Below are positions 11,051 through 22,045 of a stretch of DNA of 64,000 nucleotides, in pieces. Source of the stretch: Lucinisca nassula. Its lineage: Eukaryota; Mollusca; Bivalvia; Lucinida; Lucinidae. Position 1 is the first letter of the stretch. The number at the start of each line of letters is the position of its first letter. The stretch is taken from contig OY757011.1 in NCBI GenBank assembly GCA_963580285.1, positions 100,904,316-100,968,315 on the forward strand, read 5' to 3'. Position numbers and translations under genes: made by a program. Under the pieces are notes generated by a model. That model worked only from the letters and a program-made list of their open reading frames with translations, did not search any database and was not told where the DNA came from.

Positions 11051-11078
11051 TAGAAATAAACTCGCACCGCTTTGCCTG
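11051..11078 (-). mobile_element. SINE-1 fragment
   Basis: CTCGCACCGCTTTGCCTGGG is the complement of the middle of the ~300-bp SINE-1 described at 33369. Confidence 0.55.
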
Positions 11079-11181
11079 GGCAGGATTAGTAAGTGAGAGT
11101 ATGTTGAGCATTAAGCCCTTAAGGACTGGAAACTTAGCATTTTAAAACTAGTGAATAAACGCATTTCTTTCTATTCTCAAA

Positions 11182-12814
11182 ATACTAACTTATTACCTCC
11201 TAAGCCCAAGACGTCTTTACGTCATCTTAAACTAGGTATTCAAGAATTTTATAAGAAGTTTGTTTTGGTCCCTGCAGACAAGGCCGCTAACAACGTCGTC
11301 GTTGTGTGACGGCTCCACTATGTTAACACGCTTAAGCAGGAGCTTGGTGGTACTAAGGCCTATGAACTTCAGCCTTTAGCTGAAGAGAGAGCTATAGTAG
11401 ATAAACATGTTTGTCTTTCAGCCACGAAGTTTGCTGTGTGTGTTAACGAAAGCCAAGACAAGCTTCCTACGCTATACTGGTTACCAAAACTTCATAAAAG
11501 ACCTTACAAAGCACGGTTTATTGCATATTCTAGCTCTTGCACTACCACTGAACTTTCTAAATTATTAACTTCCTGTCTTACTGCTATTAAAACGCATGTA
11601 ATAAAAAATATTGTGATAAAGTCTTTGAAAGATCAGGAAGGAATCTGTTTTGGTCTATAAAAAAAATTCGAATGAGGTTTTAAATAAATTGAAATCCAGA
11701 CATTTTCGTGCTTCTAGTCTGTCTACTTACGATTTTTCCACTCTTTACACAACACTTCCTCATAATCTTATAAAAGAAAAGCTTAATGATTTAATTGAAC
11801 GGGCTTTTCACAGAGAAGATTCTCTCTATCTTGCATGTAATGTCAGAAATGCATTTTTCACTTCTAAAGAGCATAAGAATTATACACTTTGGTCATGTCA
11901 GAAAGTGTGTGATGCCCTCACCTTTCTACTTGACAATATTTATATTAGATTCGGTACTAAGTTATTTAGACAAATTGTGGGTATTCCGAAGGGTACTAAT
12001 TGCGCACCTCTTGTGGCTGATCTGTTCTTGTATTGTTATGAAAGAGACTTCATTTTGTCGCTTTCCATTGATAACCAATCTGAAATTATTGAAGCTTTTA
12101 GCTCCACTTCTAGATATTTAGATGATTTATTAAATATTGATAATACTTATTTTGATGGTTTGATCAGTCAGATTTACCCCCCTAGAACTTCAGTTAAATA
12201 AAGCAAATTCTTCTGATACCGAGGCCCCGTTTTTGGATTTACATCTATCTATTGTAGATGGATTTGTTTCGTGCAAAATTTATGATAAACGCAATGACTT
12301 TGATTTTGAGATTGTAAATTTTCCTTTTTTGGATGGTGATGTTCCTCGTGCGCCATCCTATGGCGTTTATATTTCGCAATTAATTCGATTTGCTATAGTG
12401 TGTAGTCATGTAACTGACTTCAACACTCGTAATAAATTATTAACGGCTAAACTCCTTAATCAGGGTTATCGGTACCATAAACTACGCAAAGCCTTTTCAA
12501 AATTTTATAGACGCCATTCTGATTTAATTTCAAATTTCAATATTGGACTTAAATCTCTTCTGCAACAAGGTCTATCGGAACCCGAATTTTATGGTGACTT
12601 AGTATATAAATTCAGAAAAATATATAACCGCAATGACTTCAGCACCCAAGTTCGTAAAATCATTCTTCGATATAAAAAGATTGGGTACAACATGGATATT
12701 ATACGACAAACTGCATGCATGGTAGTTAACCCAATCACGGTTGGCAACTTTGCTTCCCTCTTTAATTGCACGCCGGTGGGTCAGGCCTCAGATTCTATGA
12801 CGGCTCCAACGTAA
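11182..12814 (+). pseudogene. Penelope-like reverse transcriptase, copy B (broken, longest N-terminus)
   Basis: The earliest recognisable coding reads KTSLRHLKLGIQEF, FVLVPADKAANNVVVV, a TGA stop at about 11307, then YVNTLKQELGGTKAYE, DKLPTLYWLPKLHKRPYK and RFIAYSSSCTTTELSK. After a frame change near 11640 comes the RT core (DFSTLYTTLPH, GIPKGTNCAPLVADLF with Met changed to Lys, SRYLDDLL). A 7-C run at 12177-12184 replaces the 6-C run of copy A and shifts the frame before the C-terminal domain (12233-12814), which ends QASDSMTAPT. The C-terminal part shows no GIY-YIG motif. Confidence 0.75.
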
Positions 12815-13394
12815 AGGCTTATTGAGAATAAGAGAGATCTAATTCAAGGTAATGTTGGTTAGTGCCTGATGCTCTGTCTCTGGTCGGGCCCATCGGAGTC
12901 TAACTGTTGGTTTTCTTTTGCTCCAGCATTTCACTGGTTTCTTGCTGTCGAGTCCTCACCGTTGTCTCACCTCTGTGGTTCTTTGATTTTTGTGTTCACG
13001 GAGATGTTGCACTGATGAGTTAGGAGGCTTTCATGTGGACTGAACAAATTATTTGTCTAAATCGCAACGGAAGTAAGGGCGAGGATAGTGGCCACGTAAA
13101 ATCGATTTAAGCCCCCCAGTGGAAATCTTCCACTGACCGTTCCAAGGCGGCTCTTATGTGGCGATTTATTTATGTTGTTGTTTGTTACTTACTGTGTGTA
13201 TCACTTGTGTCTTTTAATTTTGGATGGCCATATGGCCATTTTGTGGGAAAGTAACTGTCCTTATGGCCTTCCTTTGTTTAGGTTTCCATTATGGTCTGGT
13301 CGCTTAATGTTTGTATTTCTTTCCCTTTGGTGTCTTTTATGGGTGGAGTAAGTTAATTGTATCAATTCCTGAGCTTTGTTTTACTTCTACTTTT
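12815..13394 (+). mobile_element. 3' UTR and terminal module of Penelope-like copy B
   Basis: 12815-13156 matches the 3' UTR of copies A and C; 13157-13394 is the ~235-bp module in direct orientation. No matching module was seen at the 5' end, so copy B looks 5' truncated. Confidence 0.75.
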
Positions 13395-13395
13395 T

Positions 13396-13500
13396 AGATC
13401 CTCTAAGCGGTTTACCAGCACTCATGCCCGGCCTATTTCAGCTGTGCGTGGAAGCATCATGCAGCCCATCTATTTCTTCAAGCCATGATGGGCGGGGGCG
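13396..13500 (-). mobile_element. SINE-1 head fragment
   Basis: Complement of the SINE-1 5' part (GGAAGCATCATGCAGCCC, CTTCAAGCCATGATGGGC). Lies next to the copy B terminal module. Confidence 0.7.
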
Positions 13501-13607
13501 GAAAGAATAGATTAACAGATCGATAATCACAGGTTGGTGAAAACTGAAGTACTCGTAGAAATAAAAAACCTTGTATTGAAGTGCGGTCAGTTTCGCACGA
13601 GTTAATT

Positions 13608-13746
13608 TGGAGACATTGCTCTAATTTTGTAGGACTTTTACCCGGCACTGAGACGAAAAGACATCCCAAGCCCTGTCGCCCAATTGAACCAATAGGGTTT
13701 ATAAGCATGGACGGTCCAACTCGCACCGCTTTGCCTGGACAGGCTT
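13608..13746 (-). mobile_element. SINE-1 middle fragment
   Basis: Complement of the SINE-1 middle (AAGCATGGACGGTCC, CACCGCTTTGCCTGG). The order relative to 13396-13500 is wrong for one simple copy, so these are two fragments or a rearranged one. Confidence 0.7.
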
Positions 13747-13806
13747 CTGTTTGATTGATCACCGAATTGAGAGGCCTTATTGTTTTGACAGCAAACGCTT
13801 TCGTAA

Positions 13807-14031
13807 GTAGAAGTAAAACAAAGATCAGGAATCGATACAATTAACTCCACCATCAAAGACACCAAAGGGAAAGAAACACAAACATTAAGCGACCAGACCA
13901 TAATGGAAACCTAAACAAAGGAAGGCCAAAAGGACAGTTACTTTCCCACAAAATGGCCATATGGCCATCCAAAATAAAAAGACACAAGTGATACACACAG
14001 TAAGTAACAAACAACATAAATAAACCGCCAC
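13807..14031 (-). mobile_element. Penelope-like terminal module, 3' of copy C
   Basis: Module in minus orientation joined to the copy C 3' UTR. Confidence 0.75.
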
Positions 14032-15520
14032 AGAAGAACCGCCTTGGAACGGGCAGTGGAAAGATTTCCACTTGGGGGGGGGGGGGGGCTTAAATCGATT
14101 TTACGTGGCCACAATCCTCGACCTTACTTCCGTCGCGATTTAGACAAATAATTTGTTCAGTCCGCATGAAGGCCTCCTAACTCATCAGTGCAACATCTCC
14201 GTGAACACAAAAAATCAAAGAACCACAGAGGTGAGACAACGGTGAGGACTCGACAGCAAGAAACCACTGAAATGCTGGAGCAAAAGAAAACCAACAGTTA
14301 GACTCCGATGGGTCCGACCAGAGACAGAGCATCAGGCACCAACCAACATTACCTTGGATTAGATTTCTCTAATTCTCAATAAGCCTTTACGTTGGAGCCG
14401 TCATAGAATCTGAGGCCTGACCCACCGGCGTGCAATTAAAGAGGGAAGCAAAGTTGCCAACCGTGATTGGGTTAACTACCATGCATGCAGTCTGTCGTAT
14501 AACATCCATGTTGTACCCAATCTTTTTATATCGAAGAATGATTGTACGAAATTGGGTGCTGACGTCATTGCGGTTATATATTTTTCTGAATTTATATACT
14601 AAGTCACCATAAAATTCGGGTTCCGATAGACCTTGTTGCAGAAGAGATTTAAGTCCAATATTGAATTTTGAAATTAAATCAGAATGGCGTCTATAAAATT
14701 TTGAAAAGGCTTTGCGTAGTTTATGGTACCGATAACCCTGATTAAGAAGTTTAGCCGTTAATAATTTATTACGAGTGTTGGAGTCAGTTACATGACTACA
14801 CACTCTAGCAAATCGAATTAATTGCGAAATATAAACGCCATAGGATGGCGCACGAGGAACATCACTATCCAAAAAAGGAAAATTTAAAATCTCAAAATCA
14901 AAGTCATTGCGTTTATCATAAATTTTGCACGAAACAAACCCATCTACAATAGATAGATGTAAATTCAAAAACGGGGCCTCGGTATCAGAAGAATTTGCTT
15001 TATTTAACTGAAGTTCTTGGGGGGGGGGGGGGGGGGGTAAATCTCACTGATCAAACCATCGAAATAGGTATTATCAATATTAATAAATCATCTAAATATC
15101 TAGAAGTGCAGCTAAAAGCTTCAACAATTTCAGATTGGTTATCAATGGAAAGCGACAGCATGAAGTCTCTTTCATAACAATACAAGAACAGATCAGCCAC
15201 AAGAGGTGCGCAATTCATACCCATCGGAATACCCACAATATGTCTAAATAACTTAGTACCGAATCTAATATAAATATTGTCAAGTAGAAAGGTGAGGGCA
15301 TCACACACTTTCTGACATGACCAAAGTGTATAATTCTTATGCTCTTTAGAAGTGAAAAATGCATTTCTGACATTACATGCAAGGTGCAGACAATCTTCTC
15401 TGTGAAAAGCCCATTCAATTAAATCATTAAGCTTTTCTTTTATAAGATTATGAGGAAGTGTTGTGTAAAGAGTGGAAAAATCGTAAGTAGACAGACTTGA
15501 AGCACGAAAATGTCTGGTAA
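14032..15520 (-). pseudogene. Penelope-like reverse transcriptase, copy C (broken)
   Basis: On the minus strand from about 15517 it reads RHFRASSLSTYDF, DFSTLYTTLPH, GIPMGMNCAPLVADLF and SRYLDDLL, then a C-run of 19 (G-run 15019-15037) in place of the YPP codons, then LHLSIVDGFVSCKIYD to QASDSMTAPT at 14387; 14032-14386 is the 3' UTR. The protein starts abruptly at 15517, so it is 5' truncated. The long homopolymer shifts the frame. A second G-run in the 3' UTR (14076-14088) is also expanded. Confidence 0.75.
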
Positions 15521-15847
15521 GGTAAATGTAAGGTGTCAAAATCGATTATCGTACATCGATCATCGAATCCTTTGGACTTCTGTTTGATTGAAAAGATAAA
15601 CGTATACAATAAACAGTAGCGATTTTCACATTATCACCTATTAACAAACACGGGGCTGACAAGGTAACACATCAGGTATTGCGAAACTAGTCTTAAGTGT
15701 CATTAAATAGTATAATGAGGTGCGGTCTACCACATTCTTTTCAATCTTTTTCTTAATTATAGTATTATCAGCATGATTGGTTTACACACTCCGGTAAATG
15801 GTGTAATTAATTAAATAATGTAGTTTTTTACTGTTTCGACATTTTAA
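15521..15847. other. Unassigned spacer
   Basis: AT-rich; begins with a short run of GTAAGGTAAATG-like sequence and an ATCGAT-rich stretch (15541-15568). Nothing else recognised. Confidence 0.4.
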
Positions 15848-16081
15848 AGTAGAAGTAAAACAAAGATCAGGAATTGATACAATTAACTTACTCCATCCAT
15901 AAAAGACACCAAAGGGAAAGAAATACAAACATTAAGCGACCAGACCATAATGGAAACCTAAACAAAGGAAGGCCATATGGACAGTTACTTTCCCACAAAA
16001 TGGCCATATGGCCATCCAAAATTAAAAGACACAAGTGATACACACAGTAAGTAACAAACAACAACATAAATAAATCGCCAC
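15848..16081 (-). mobile_element. Penelope-like terminal module, same orientation as copy C
   Basis: With 13807-14031 it brackets copy C as a direct pair, whereas copy A has an inverted pair. It ends about 150 bases before the SGNH gene. Confidence 0.7.
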
Positions 16082-16091
16082 AACATAAATA

Positions 16092-16177
16092 AAGTCTCAT
16101 CTAATTATATAGCCGTCGTGATATGACTGAAAAATTGTTGAAAGCGACGTTAAACCCGAATTCACACACACACACAT
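16092..16177 (+). mobile_element. SINE 3' tail of Nin-DC type
   Basis: GCCGTCGTGATATGACTG followed by ATTGTTGAAAGCGACG and TTAAACCCG then (CA)n matches what I recall of the conserved Nin-DC SINE domain of metazoans. The 5' tRNA-like part is not visible. It lies directly upstream of the SGNH gene. Confidence 0.55.
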
Positions 16178-16229
16178 CTAATTATATATATATTGGCAGT
16201 GAAAAACAGATTTAACAACAACCATCAAA

Positions 16230-16820
16230 ATGCCTAAGACAATTGCAATGTATGGTGATAGCTACGTTAAAAGACTGAAAGAATACTGCGATGGCGATCT
16301 TCGGGTGCCTGGTAGAGTCTACTGGTTTGCTAAGGAAGGTTTACGTTCAGACTTAAAGGATAGATATGGTTTACACGTAGACGTTGATGGCAAATCCAAG
16401 TTCGACAGGCTCAAGATGCTCAAACCAGATGTCGTCTTCTTAAATGTCGGTGGGAACGACTTAACGTCGACTACAACCCCTAGACAGATCTTCGAACAGG
16501 TCGTCCGAATGGTTGAGGAACTGAAAGAAGCCGGCATAACAGACGTCTATGTTGCAGAAATACTGACGAGAGGCGACTTCTCAAAATGTCCAGATTCGGC
16601 CATGAATAAGACTTCGTTTGATCTTCAACGTAAAAAGATTAATACACTGTTAGTAAAAGAGTTACAGGAGAAACTCGTCAGGTTTCCAGATATTCGTTTT
16701 CCAGCCGATTATACAGCAGACCTCGTACATCTGATGCCCCGTTCGTCAAGTACGAATAACAGCGGTTTGAAGAAATACGCAACCAGAATATGCAGGATCC
16801 TCTGCAGTCAAAACAATTAA
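16230..16820 (+). CDS. SGNH/GDSL-hydrolase-like protein, intronless, intact
   Basis: 196 codons from ATG (context ATCAAAATGC) to TAA. SGNH blocks are in order: YGDSY with Ser11, a Gly at 38, NVGGND with Asn76, and DLVH with Asp164/His167. The catalytic set for an esterase or acetyl-hydrolase fold is therefore complete. There is no signal peptide or membrane segment, so it is likely intracellular. Small SGNH proteins like this accompany invertebrate retroelements and recombinases, so transposon cargo is possible, but no partner ORF is adjacent. An AT-rich TATATATATATTGG (16180-16193) could be a TATA box. The histone-like stem-loop just downstream is described separately. Substrate unknown. Confidence 0.75.
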   Translation: MPKTIAMYGDSYVKRLKEYCDGDLRVPGRVYWFAKEGLRSDLKDRYGLHVDVDGKSKFDRLKMLKPDVVFLNVGGNDLTSTTTPRQIFEQVVRMVEELKEAGITDVYVAEILTRGDFSKCPDSAMNKTSFDLQRKKINTLLVKELQEKLVRFPDIRFPADYTADLVHLMPRSSSTNNSGLKKYATRICRILCSQNN

Positions 16821-16846
16821 TTCGGCCCGGTTGGCTCGAATTTAAT

Positions 16847-16881
16847 GGCCCTTTTAAGGGCCTTTCAAATAATCAGAAAGA
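16847..16881 (+). terminator. Histone-type 3' end signal: stem-loop plus purine-rich downstream element
   Basis: GGCCCTTTTAAGGGCC (16847-16862) is a 6-bp stem with a 4-base UUUA loop and fits the metazoan histone consensus GGYYYUNNNNARRRCC. Twelve bases later CAGAAAGA (16874-16881) resembles the U7-binding histone downstream element. The stem-loop starts 26 bases after the SGNH stop codon, as in replication-dependent histone genes. No AATAAA was seen between the stop codon and the stem-loop. Confidence 0.7.
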
Positions 16882-17605
16882 ATAACCAATATATTGTCAA
16901 AACGTAAGCGGTTAACCATTACTCATTCTTTCCCCAGAAATTGTCTGGAACTCTTACAGCATCAGCAGAATGGAGAGACGGACCGCTGGCGATCTCCAAG
17001 AAAACATATTGCCGACCCCGGCAGGTCACCCTCATTAGCTATCGAGACCGGATTTTTTTTTCAAATAGATACCAAACACTGAGACGGTTCTAATGGGCAC
17101 CCACAATCTTTTGCATCACGTGAACAAGTCCGTGAAATGAACACCCCTTAAACCCCACTTTAAATTGAAGACTGGGGTTTACGGGGGTAAGCATTATTTT
17201 TCTTCCTTTTGCTCCAAGACATAGATTGTCGGTACTCCTTAGAACCGCCTAATGAGCAATCACACCCTATGTTGCAGTATAAATAAGAAAAATATCAGGG
17301 ATTTTCATCAGAAAAATAGCTATTTTGGAGATGTTAAAAAATCCACCAGGGGTTTGGGCTGTGAAATTCTCAAAAAAAATCATCAGGTGTTTTTTAATGG
17401 TAATTATAATGTCTGGCAAGACAAAAATACTACAGTAATGAAATAATTAATTTATAAAAAATAAAAGTTTAACGCCCCCAGCTCATTCAAACACACATGT
17501 ATCAATAATCGTCGTGGGGTGATTATACCAAGAACGAATCCAAGTATATCGATGTCGTGGGGTGATGTCTAAAAGCTGTTGGTGTATACTTTTGTGCACC
17601 TGTAT
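16882..17605. other. Spacer with GCCTC hairpin fragments, no gene recognised
   Basis: Half-hairpins at about 17080-17108 and 17222-17272 flank a stretch with TTAAACCCCACTTT and GGGGTTTACGGGGG, pieces of the M1-type MITE. The ORF at 16894-17082 has no recognisable domain. A direct repeat containing GTCGTGGGGTGAT occurs at 17510 and 17552. Confidence 0.4.
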
Positions 17606-17662
17606 GAATGAATGAATGAATGAATGAATGAATGAATGAATTAATTAATTAATTAATTAACA
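17606..17662 (+). repeat. (TGAA)n then (TTAA)n microsatellite
   Basis: Perfect tetranucleotide runs: about 10 ATGA/TGAA units followed by about 5 ATTA units. Confidence 0.95.
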
Positions 17663-17714
17663 TGATGCGGCTCGTGGGACGCTTCATATTATTGATGCGA
17701 AATTATTGGTGCGG

Positions 17715-18180
17715 AATTAGACATAGACATAGACAAACTTTATTTAACGTCGGATATAAATAAACTACAAACATAAGCCCTGTAGGGCTTTTATTCCGAC
17801 AAACAATAGTAAAATAACAGGACATATCACATATAGCTTATCATGCACATAAAGAACAAAACATATATCACAAACAATGCTTATTTTGCACAAGTACAAT
17901 TACACCACAAAGAGGAATCACAATAGTTTATAGATTGTTAAGAAGTGTTTGGATATATACATAAATTTTATCACAGCTTACACAAACATTTAGACTATTT
18001 TCACAAAATACATACACATTATATTCAAACATAGTACCGCAAACACAAGACTTGTCCGACCATCCATGGAAATAGAGTGAGAAGAAAAATAGTGTGGTTT
18101 ACGTATCCTTAGGCCTGGAATGGGTAGGAAGAGAAGAAGATGTCTTAGAGGGGTATTGTCCCATTTAAAGACATCTTCTC
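17715..18180 (-). mobile_element. Possible LINE 3' end, minus strand
   Basis: AGACATAGACATAGACAAAC leads into TTTATTTAACGTCGG and the inverted pair AAGCCCTGTAGGGCTT. This resembles 3' ends of molluscan LINEs read backwards. No RT coding is visible. A small hairpin (GAAGATGTCTT with AAGACATCTTC) lies at 18135-18178. Tentative. Confidence 0.3.
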
Positions 18181-18186
18181 GCGAAA

Positions 18187-19494
18187 AAAGGTATGCACTG
18201 AAGTTTTATAACGGCATAATAAAATTATAAAATGTAAATTCGTGTAAATTAAAACAGATGATAATTAAAAGTGGCAAAGTAAATTGAACGGTTTAAAGAG
18301 CAAAATAAAAGCTTAAATAAATTGTTTTTGTAAAAAGACTGTCAACTGTTGCCTATAAACCCATAACAGTGAAATAAAACAGATGAAATAAAATTTGAGA
18401 ATTGCATATACATTAAATAATTATATAAAGCAAGCATGGATCTGTTACATGTACAGTGAAATTTCTATATTAAGACCACCCTTGGGACTGTACAAAAGTG
18501 GTCTTAAGACCACTTTTTAACAATCCCACAGGTGGTCTCTGACCAGTGCACCATGTATGCAGAAAACGCTAAGAAAGAATAACAAGCTGTAGACTTGAAA
18601 CCCAAAGGAACAGTAGTTCAAGACATTGAGTGCCTTTTAGTTTCTATTACAGTCATGTAGGCTAATTCTGCCCATCTGCCAATTCGGCGCATTGGGATTA
18701 TTTCAAAATTAAATGAACCTGATTAAATCTTTTCAATTTTCTTTGACAGGTATCAAAACAAAGCTTCAAATATTATTTTGGATGACACTTGGGGGGTAAA
18801 CTGGGCGAAAGAAATGTATTTTTTGTTTTTACCTGAATCAGGCTTAATGAGCGCCACAGGCCCTTACTTAATTTTGATTTTTTTTTTACAGACATCTATT
18901 TTTTTCAACCAGCTGGACCATCAGCATTTAATAAACACATGACAAATCAAGTATAACAACACAACATCTTTCCTTGTCTAAAGTATTGTATCTTGACTGG
19001 ATGTTATTGTTTGGGTGCGCGGAATTAGCAGACAAAAGTGATGGCGTCTTAACATGGGGGTGTGTCTATTTAAAGACAGACCACAACATAACTGCACCAG
19101 AGAAATTAAAGGTTGCTATTGTCTTTTAACAAGCTAAGACAACTGTATAGCATAGTGCTGCAAAATAGGTTTTAGATCCCTGGAATGGATGAAACAAAAG
19201 CTCAAAGTCTTAAGTGCGCAGAATTAGCCTACAGCACTGTATGGTGGTGTTTTAAAAAGTGTCTTTCAAAAGCTTTGAAATAACTGTGTCTTTTCAGCTG
19301 CAGATTTGCAGCGCCACAGGGAATCGGATACATGATATGGAAAGTTTGTATTTTCCGCTACCGTGCAACGCGCTTCTGTAGTCCATTAAATGCAGTTCTG
19401 TGACGCTGTAAATCTTATCAATCAATTCTCTAGTGTCCTTGGGCTTTCAGTCTACAGCTATCTTCAGTATGTTATTCATGGACTCAGCATTATT
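18187..19494 (-). mobile_element. Deletion copy of the MULE-like 3' region
   Basis: Matches 7128-8063 with about 205 bases deleted (7608-7813), a 13-base deletion near 19345, and the 590-bp insertion 18650-19239. Too short to encode a transposase. Confidence 0.8.
18650..19239. mobile_element. Tc1/mariner-type MITE with TA target duplication
   Basis: The ends are inverted (left CAGTCATGTAGGCTAATTCT, right complement CAGTGCTGTAGGCTAATTCT), flanked by TA at 18648-18649 and 19240-19241. The duplicated segment at 7590-7591 shows the unoccupied TA. 590 bp, no transposase ORF. Confidence 0.85.
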
Positions 19495-19755
19495 GTCCGG
19501 ACATTAGTGTGCACCATATATTGTTTTCTCGGTGTCTCGTTCTACTGTAATGCCGGCTTGTCCGAATCAGAATATTGTTACTGGTGACAATATGACATTC
19601 ACACACCAGGACTAGTGATATGGGAAGTAAGGTAGTCCCTAGCTCTAAACAAAGAGCTAAACTTAGCTACACAATTCTCAGGAATTACGGACAACTCGTC
19701 CCAAAGACAAGTCGGCCCAGGAACATCTCGGCCCATGCAAAAGCTGATATATCCC

Positions 19756-20766
19756 GGTTGCCTACTCTATCGCGGTACTAACAGTTAATCGCCAGTAATT
19801 AAATAAACACATCAACTTACCTTATATGTGCCTGTTTGTGTGTTATAAGTAACCCTACTTCGATATTGTAAAAGGGGTAGAAATATATTTTAGCGTCAGT
19901 CAATTTTAAATTTTCCGGTTGTTGACAGCCATGTTGTTTAGAGTTACGTCAGAGTGACTTCCTAGTCTATCGCGGCATTCACTTGAATTGAAAGTGTCAA
20001 AATATTTGAGGCCGTGTGCATATCCATGTAATATCAGTTATCAGCACTGATTCATAAGAACATATTTAGCACTTGAATTGAATCATTAAACGTTAATTAA
20101 CCCTTTAAATAATCCAAAAATTCAACTTTAACAGAAATTAACGTATTTGCAATGTTTGGTGTTCTTAGTATGCTATTTAATAGTCACATGACAGGCATGG
20201 ACACCTTTACTCACTGCCTTCATTCACAGAAAGGATTGTGGAGCAAAACTAAAGGGGTGCCCAATGACCGCATATGTCACACTCTGCCCAGTTCACTATT
20301 TTGACCGACTTAAACACTTTCAATTTAGATGCCCCCCATAAGCCGTTCGGGGTTTCATTTCCAATAATAGTCGCTAATTGTCCACGTGACTTTCGGCTCC
20401 AGGAAACCGTTTCCATATAAGGTAATAACGTGACTTTACGTGCGCGCGGCATTTGTCAACTTCAGACGACAACAACCAGAATCGAACCAAAATAATACAT
20501 TGAAGTTTTAATAAAGTAGACTGGGATTTATATAGGTAGGGGTATAGAATAGATTCAGTGAAGAAAGTATTACTTGATTTTCTAAATAAATAAACTTTAC
20601 TCAACAATATACTTGATATTTTGTTCAATTTCTCTCGTGGTGTGGAGTTTGATGTTTGCCTCGGAAGGTAATTAATGTAAACATCAAGCAGGGGCCGCTG
20701 CTCGCGAGAATAAGAGGAGAACGTGAATACCGCGATATAGTAGAACCCGCGATAGAGTAGGAAGGG
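19756..20766. mobile_element. Possible TIR element with CTATCGCGG ends
   Basis: CCTACTCTATCGCGG at 19759, CCTAGTCTATCGCGG at 19971, and the complement CCGCGATAGAGTAGG at 20746-20760 suggest inverted ends with an internal left duplicate. No target duplication or transposase found. Weak. Confidence 0.35.
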
Positions 20767-20795
20767 AGTATACTCAACAGATGGATCGTACTAAA

Positions 20796-21205
20796 TACCA
20801 CAAAGTACCACAAAGTACTACAAAGTACCACAAAGTACTACAAAGTACCACAAAGTGAATCACAAAGTACCACAAAGTAGTTACACAGTACCACAAAGTG
20901 TATCATTATATACTACAATTTCAAAATGGGGAGTGGGGCTTGTGTGGAGTGTGTGTGTGTGTGTGTGTGGGGGGGGGGGGGGGTTTAACGATACAAGAAA
21001 TAGTCAAAGGGATTCTTAGTGCAGCTTTGATTTCGTTCTCATCATGTGACATATTCTCCATCAGCCGGATAACATGACTGAAAACCTGTTGATAGGGCCA
21101 TAGGATCCTAACCATCCATTTAGCTTCACCTTGATACTCTTTGTGGTACTTCGTGATGTACTTTGTGGTACTTTGTGTGATACTTTGTAGTATACATTGT
21201 GAGGC
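20796..21205. repeat. Foldback satellite of ACTTTGTGGT units
   Basis: About ten ACCACAAAGT-like units on the left (20796-20905) face ACTTTGTGGT-like units on the right (21140-21200). The loop holds (GT)n with a G-run (20946-20982). The same satellite recurs as a one-sided array at 23352-23464. Confidence 0.8.
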
Positions 21206-21825
21206 AGAATGTGAACACATGTGTGCTAAATGCCTTTTGTCATGTTTCATGAACAAATATTTTTACATACATGTAGTTTAATGTGGTGTTCATTACATGG
21301 ACTTGTTAACGTGATGATCTCAACGGAAGCCATAACCTCTTACCCAGCCAGCATAAACGTCAGGCCAACTTGTGACCGGCGGCAATACATCGCTGCCATG
21401 TATCGCCATCGTTACGACGTTGGTCTGTCATTCTTTGGTGACTGTGTATATGTGTTGGTTAAATACCCACTTTTACTTTTGGGTTTGAGTCTTACAGCTC
21501 TGTTAGCATTACTTAGGTCATATCGAGCTTGTCAGTTTACGTAACCGGGCTTATTCACTGGGTGATACCATTAACAAGTGGAAAGGAGGAACGCTGCACT
21601 GTCTGACTGAAATCTTGGTTAACACATGTTTCTATATGTGTTGGGTTTTAGTCTTACAGCTCTGTTAGCATTACGTAGGTCATATCGAGCTTGTCAGTTT
21701 ATTCACTAGATAAAATATGTTTCATTCATGTTGACAGGAATATGAAAACTCGGACGAGATAAACAAACAAACAAACTATTCTTGTACTCATTAATTTTAT
21801 TACCTAAATCTAAATGATAATAATA
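21206..21825. other. Spacer with a ~60-bp direct repeat
   Basis: GTCTTACAGCTCTGTTAGCA and following bases at 21488-21540 recur at 21650-21702 (about 160 bp apart). An ORF (21230-21544) overlapping the first copy has no recognised domain. Confidence 0.5.
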
Positions 21826-22045
21826 GGTCTCTGTGGCCAAGTGGATAAGAGCATTTACTTTTAAACTGCCGTGGGTTCAAGCCTGATTCAGGTCACATGT
21901 GAGACGCCAGCCAACTTTTGCAACTGAAGGTCAGGTGATTTTGCTGCAGGTACTCCTGTTTCGCCCACCTATGATTAACCATCTGCTCGATATTAGTGAA
22001 ATTACCTTGAAAGGGCCGTAAAGCCAAAATCAAAATCAAAATAAT
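21826..22045 (+). mobile_element. tRNA-derived SINE (SINE-2)
   Basis: A-box-like GTGGCCAAGTGGATAAGAGC and B-box-like GGGTTCAAGCCT mark a tRNA-like head with a TTT anticodon position. The body carries GGTGATTTTGCTGC and CTATGATTAACCATCTGC, and the tail is AAATCAAAATCAAA. Confidence 0.8.

Noticed and set aside
13005..13060. CTGATGAG in the Penelope-like 3' UTR as another hammerhead
   Set aside because: No GAAA core follows at the right distance and stem II would be very weak; copy A has ACTGAG instead.
21826..21900. A functional tRNA gene
   Set aside because: A and B boxes are present, but the acceptor stem does not close and the sequence runs into a SINE body with a second copy nearby.
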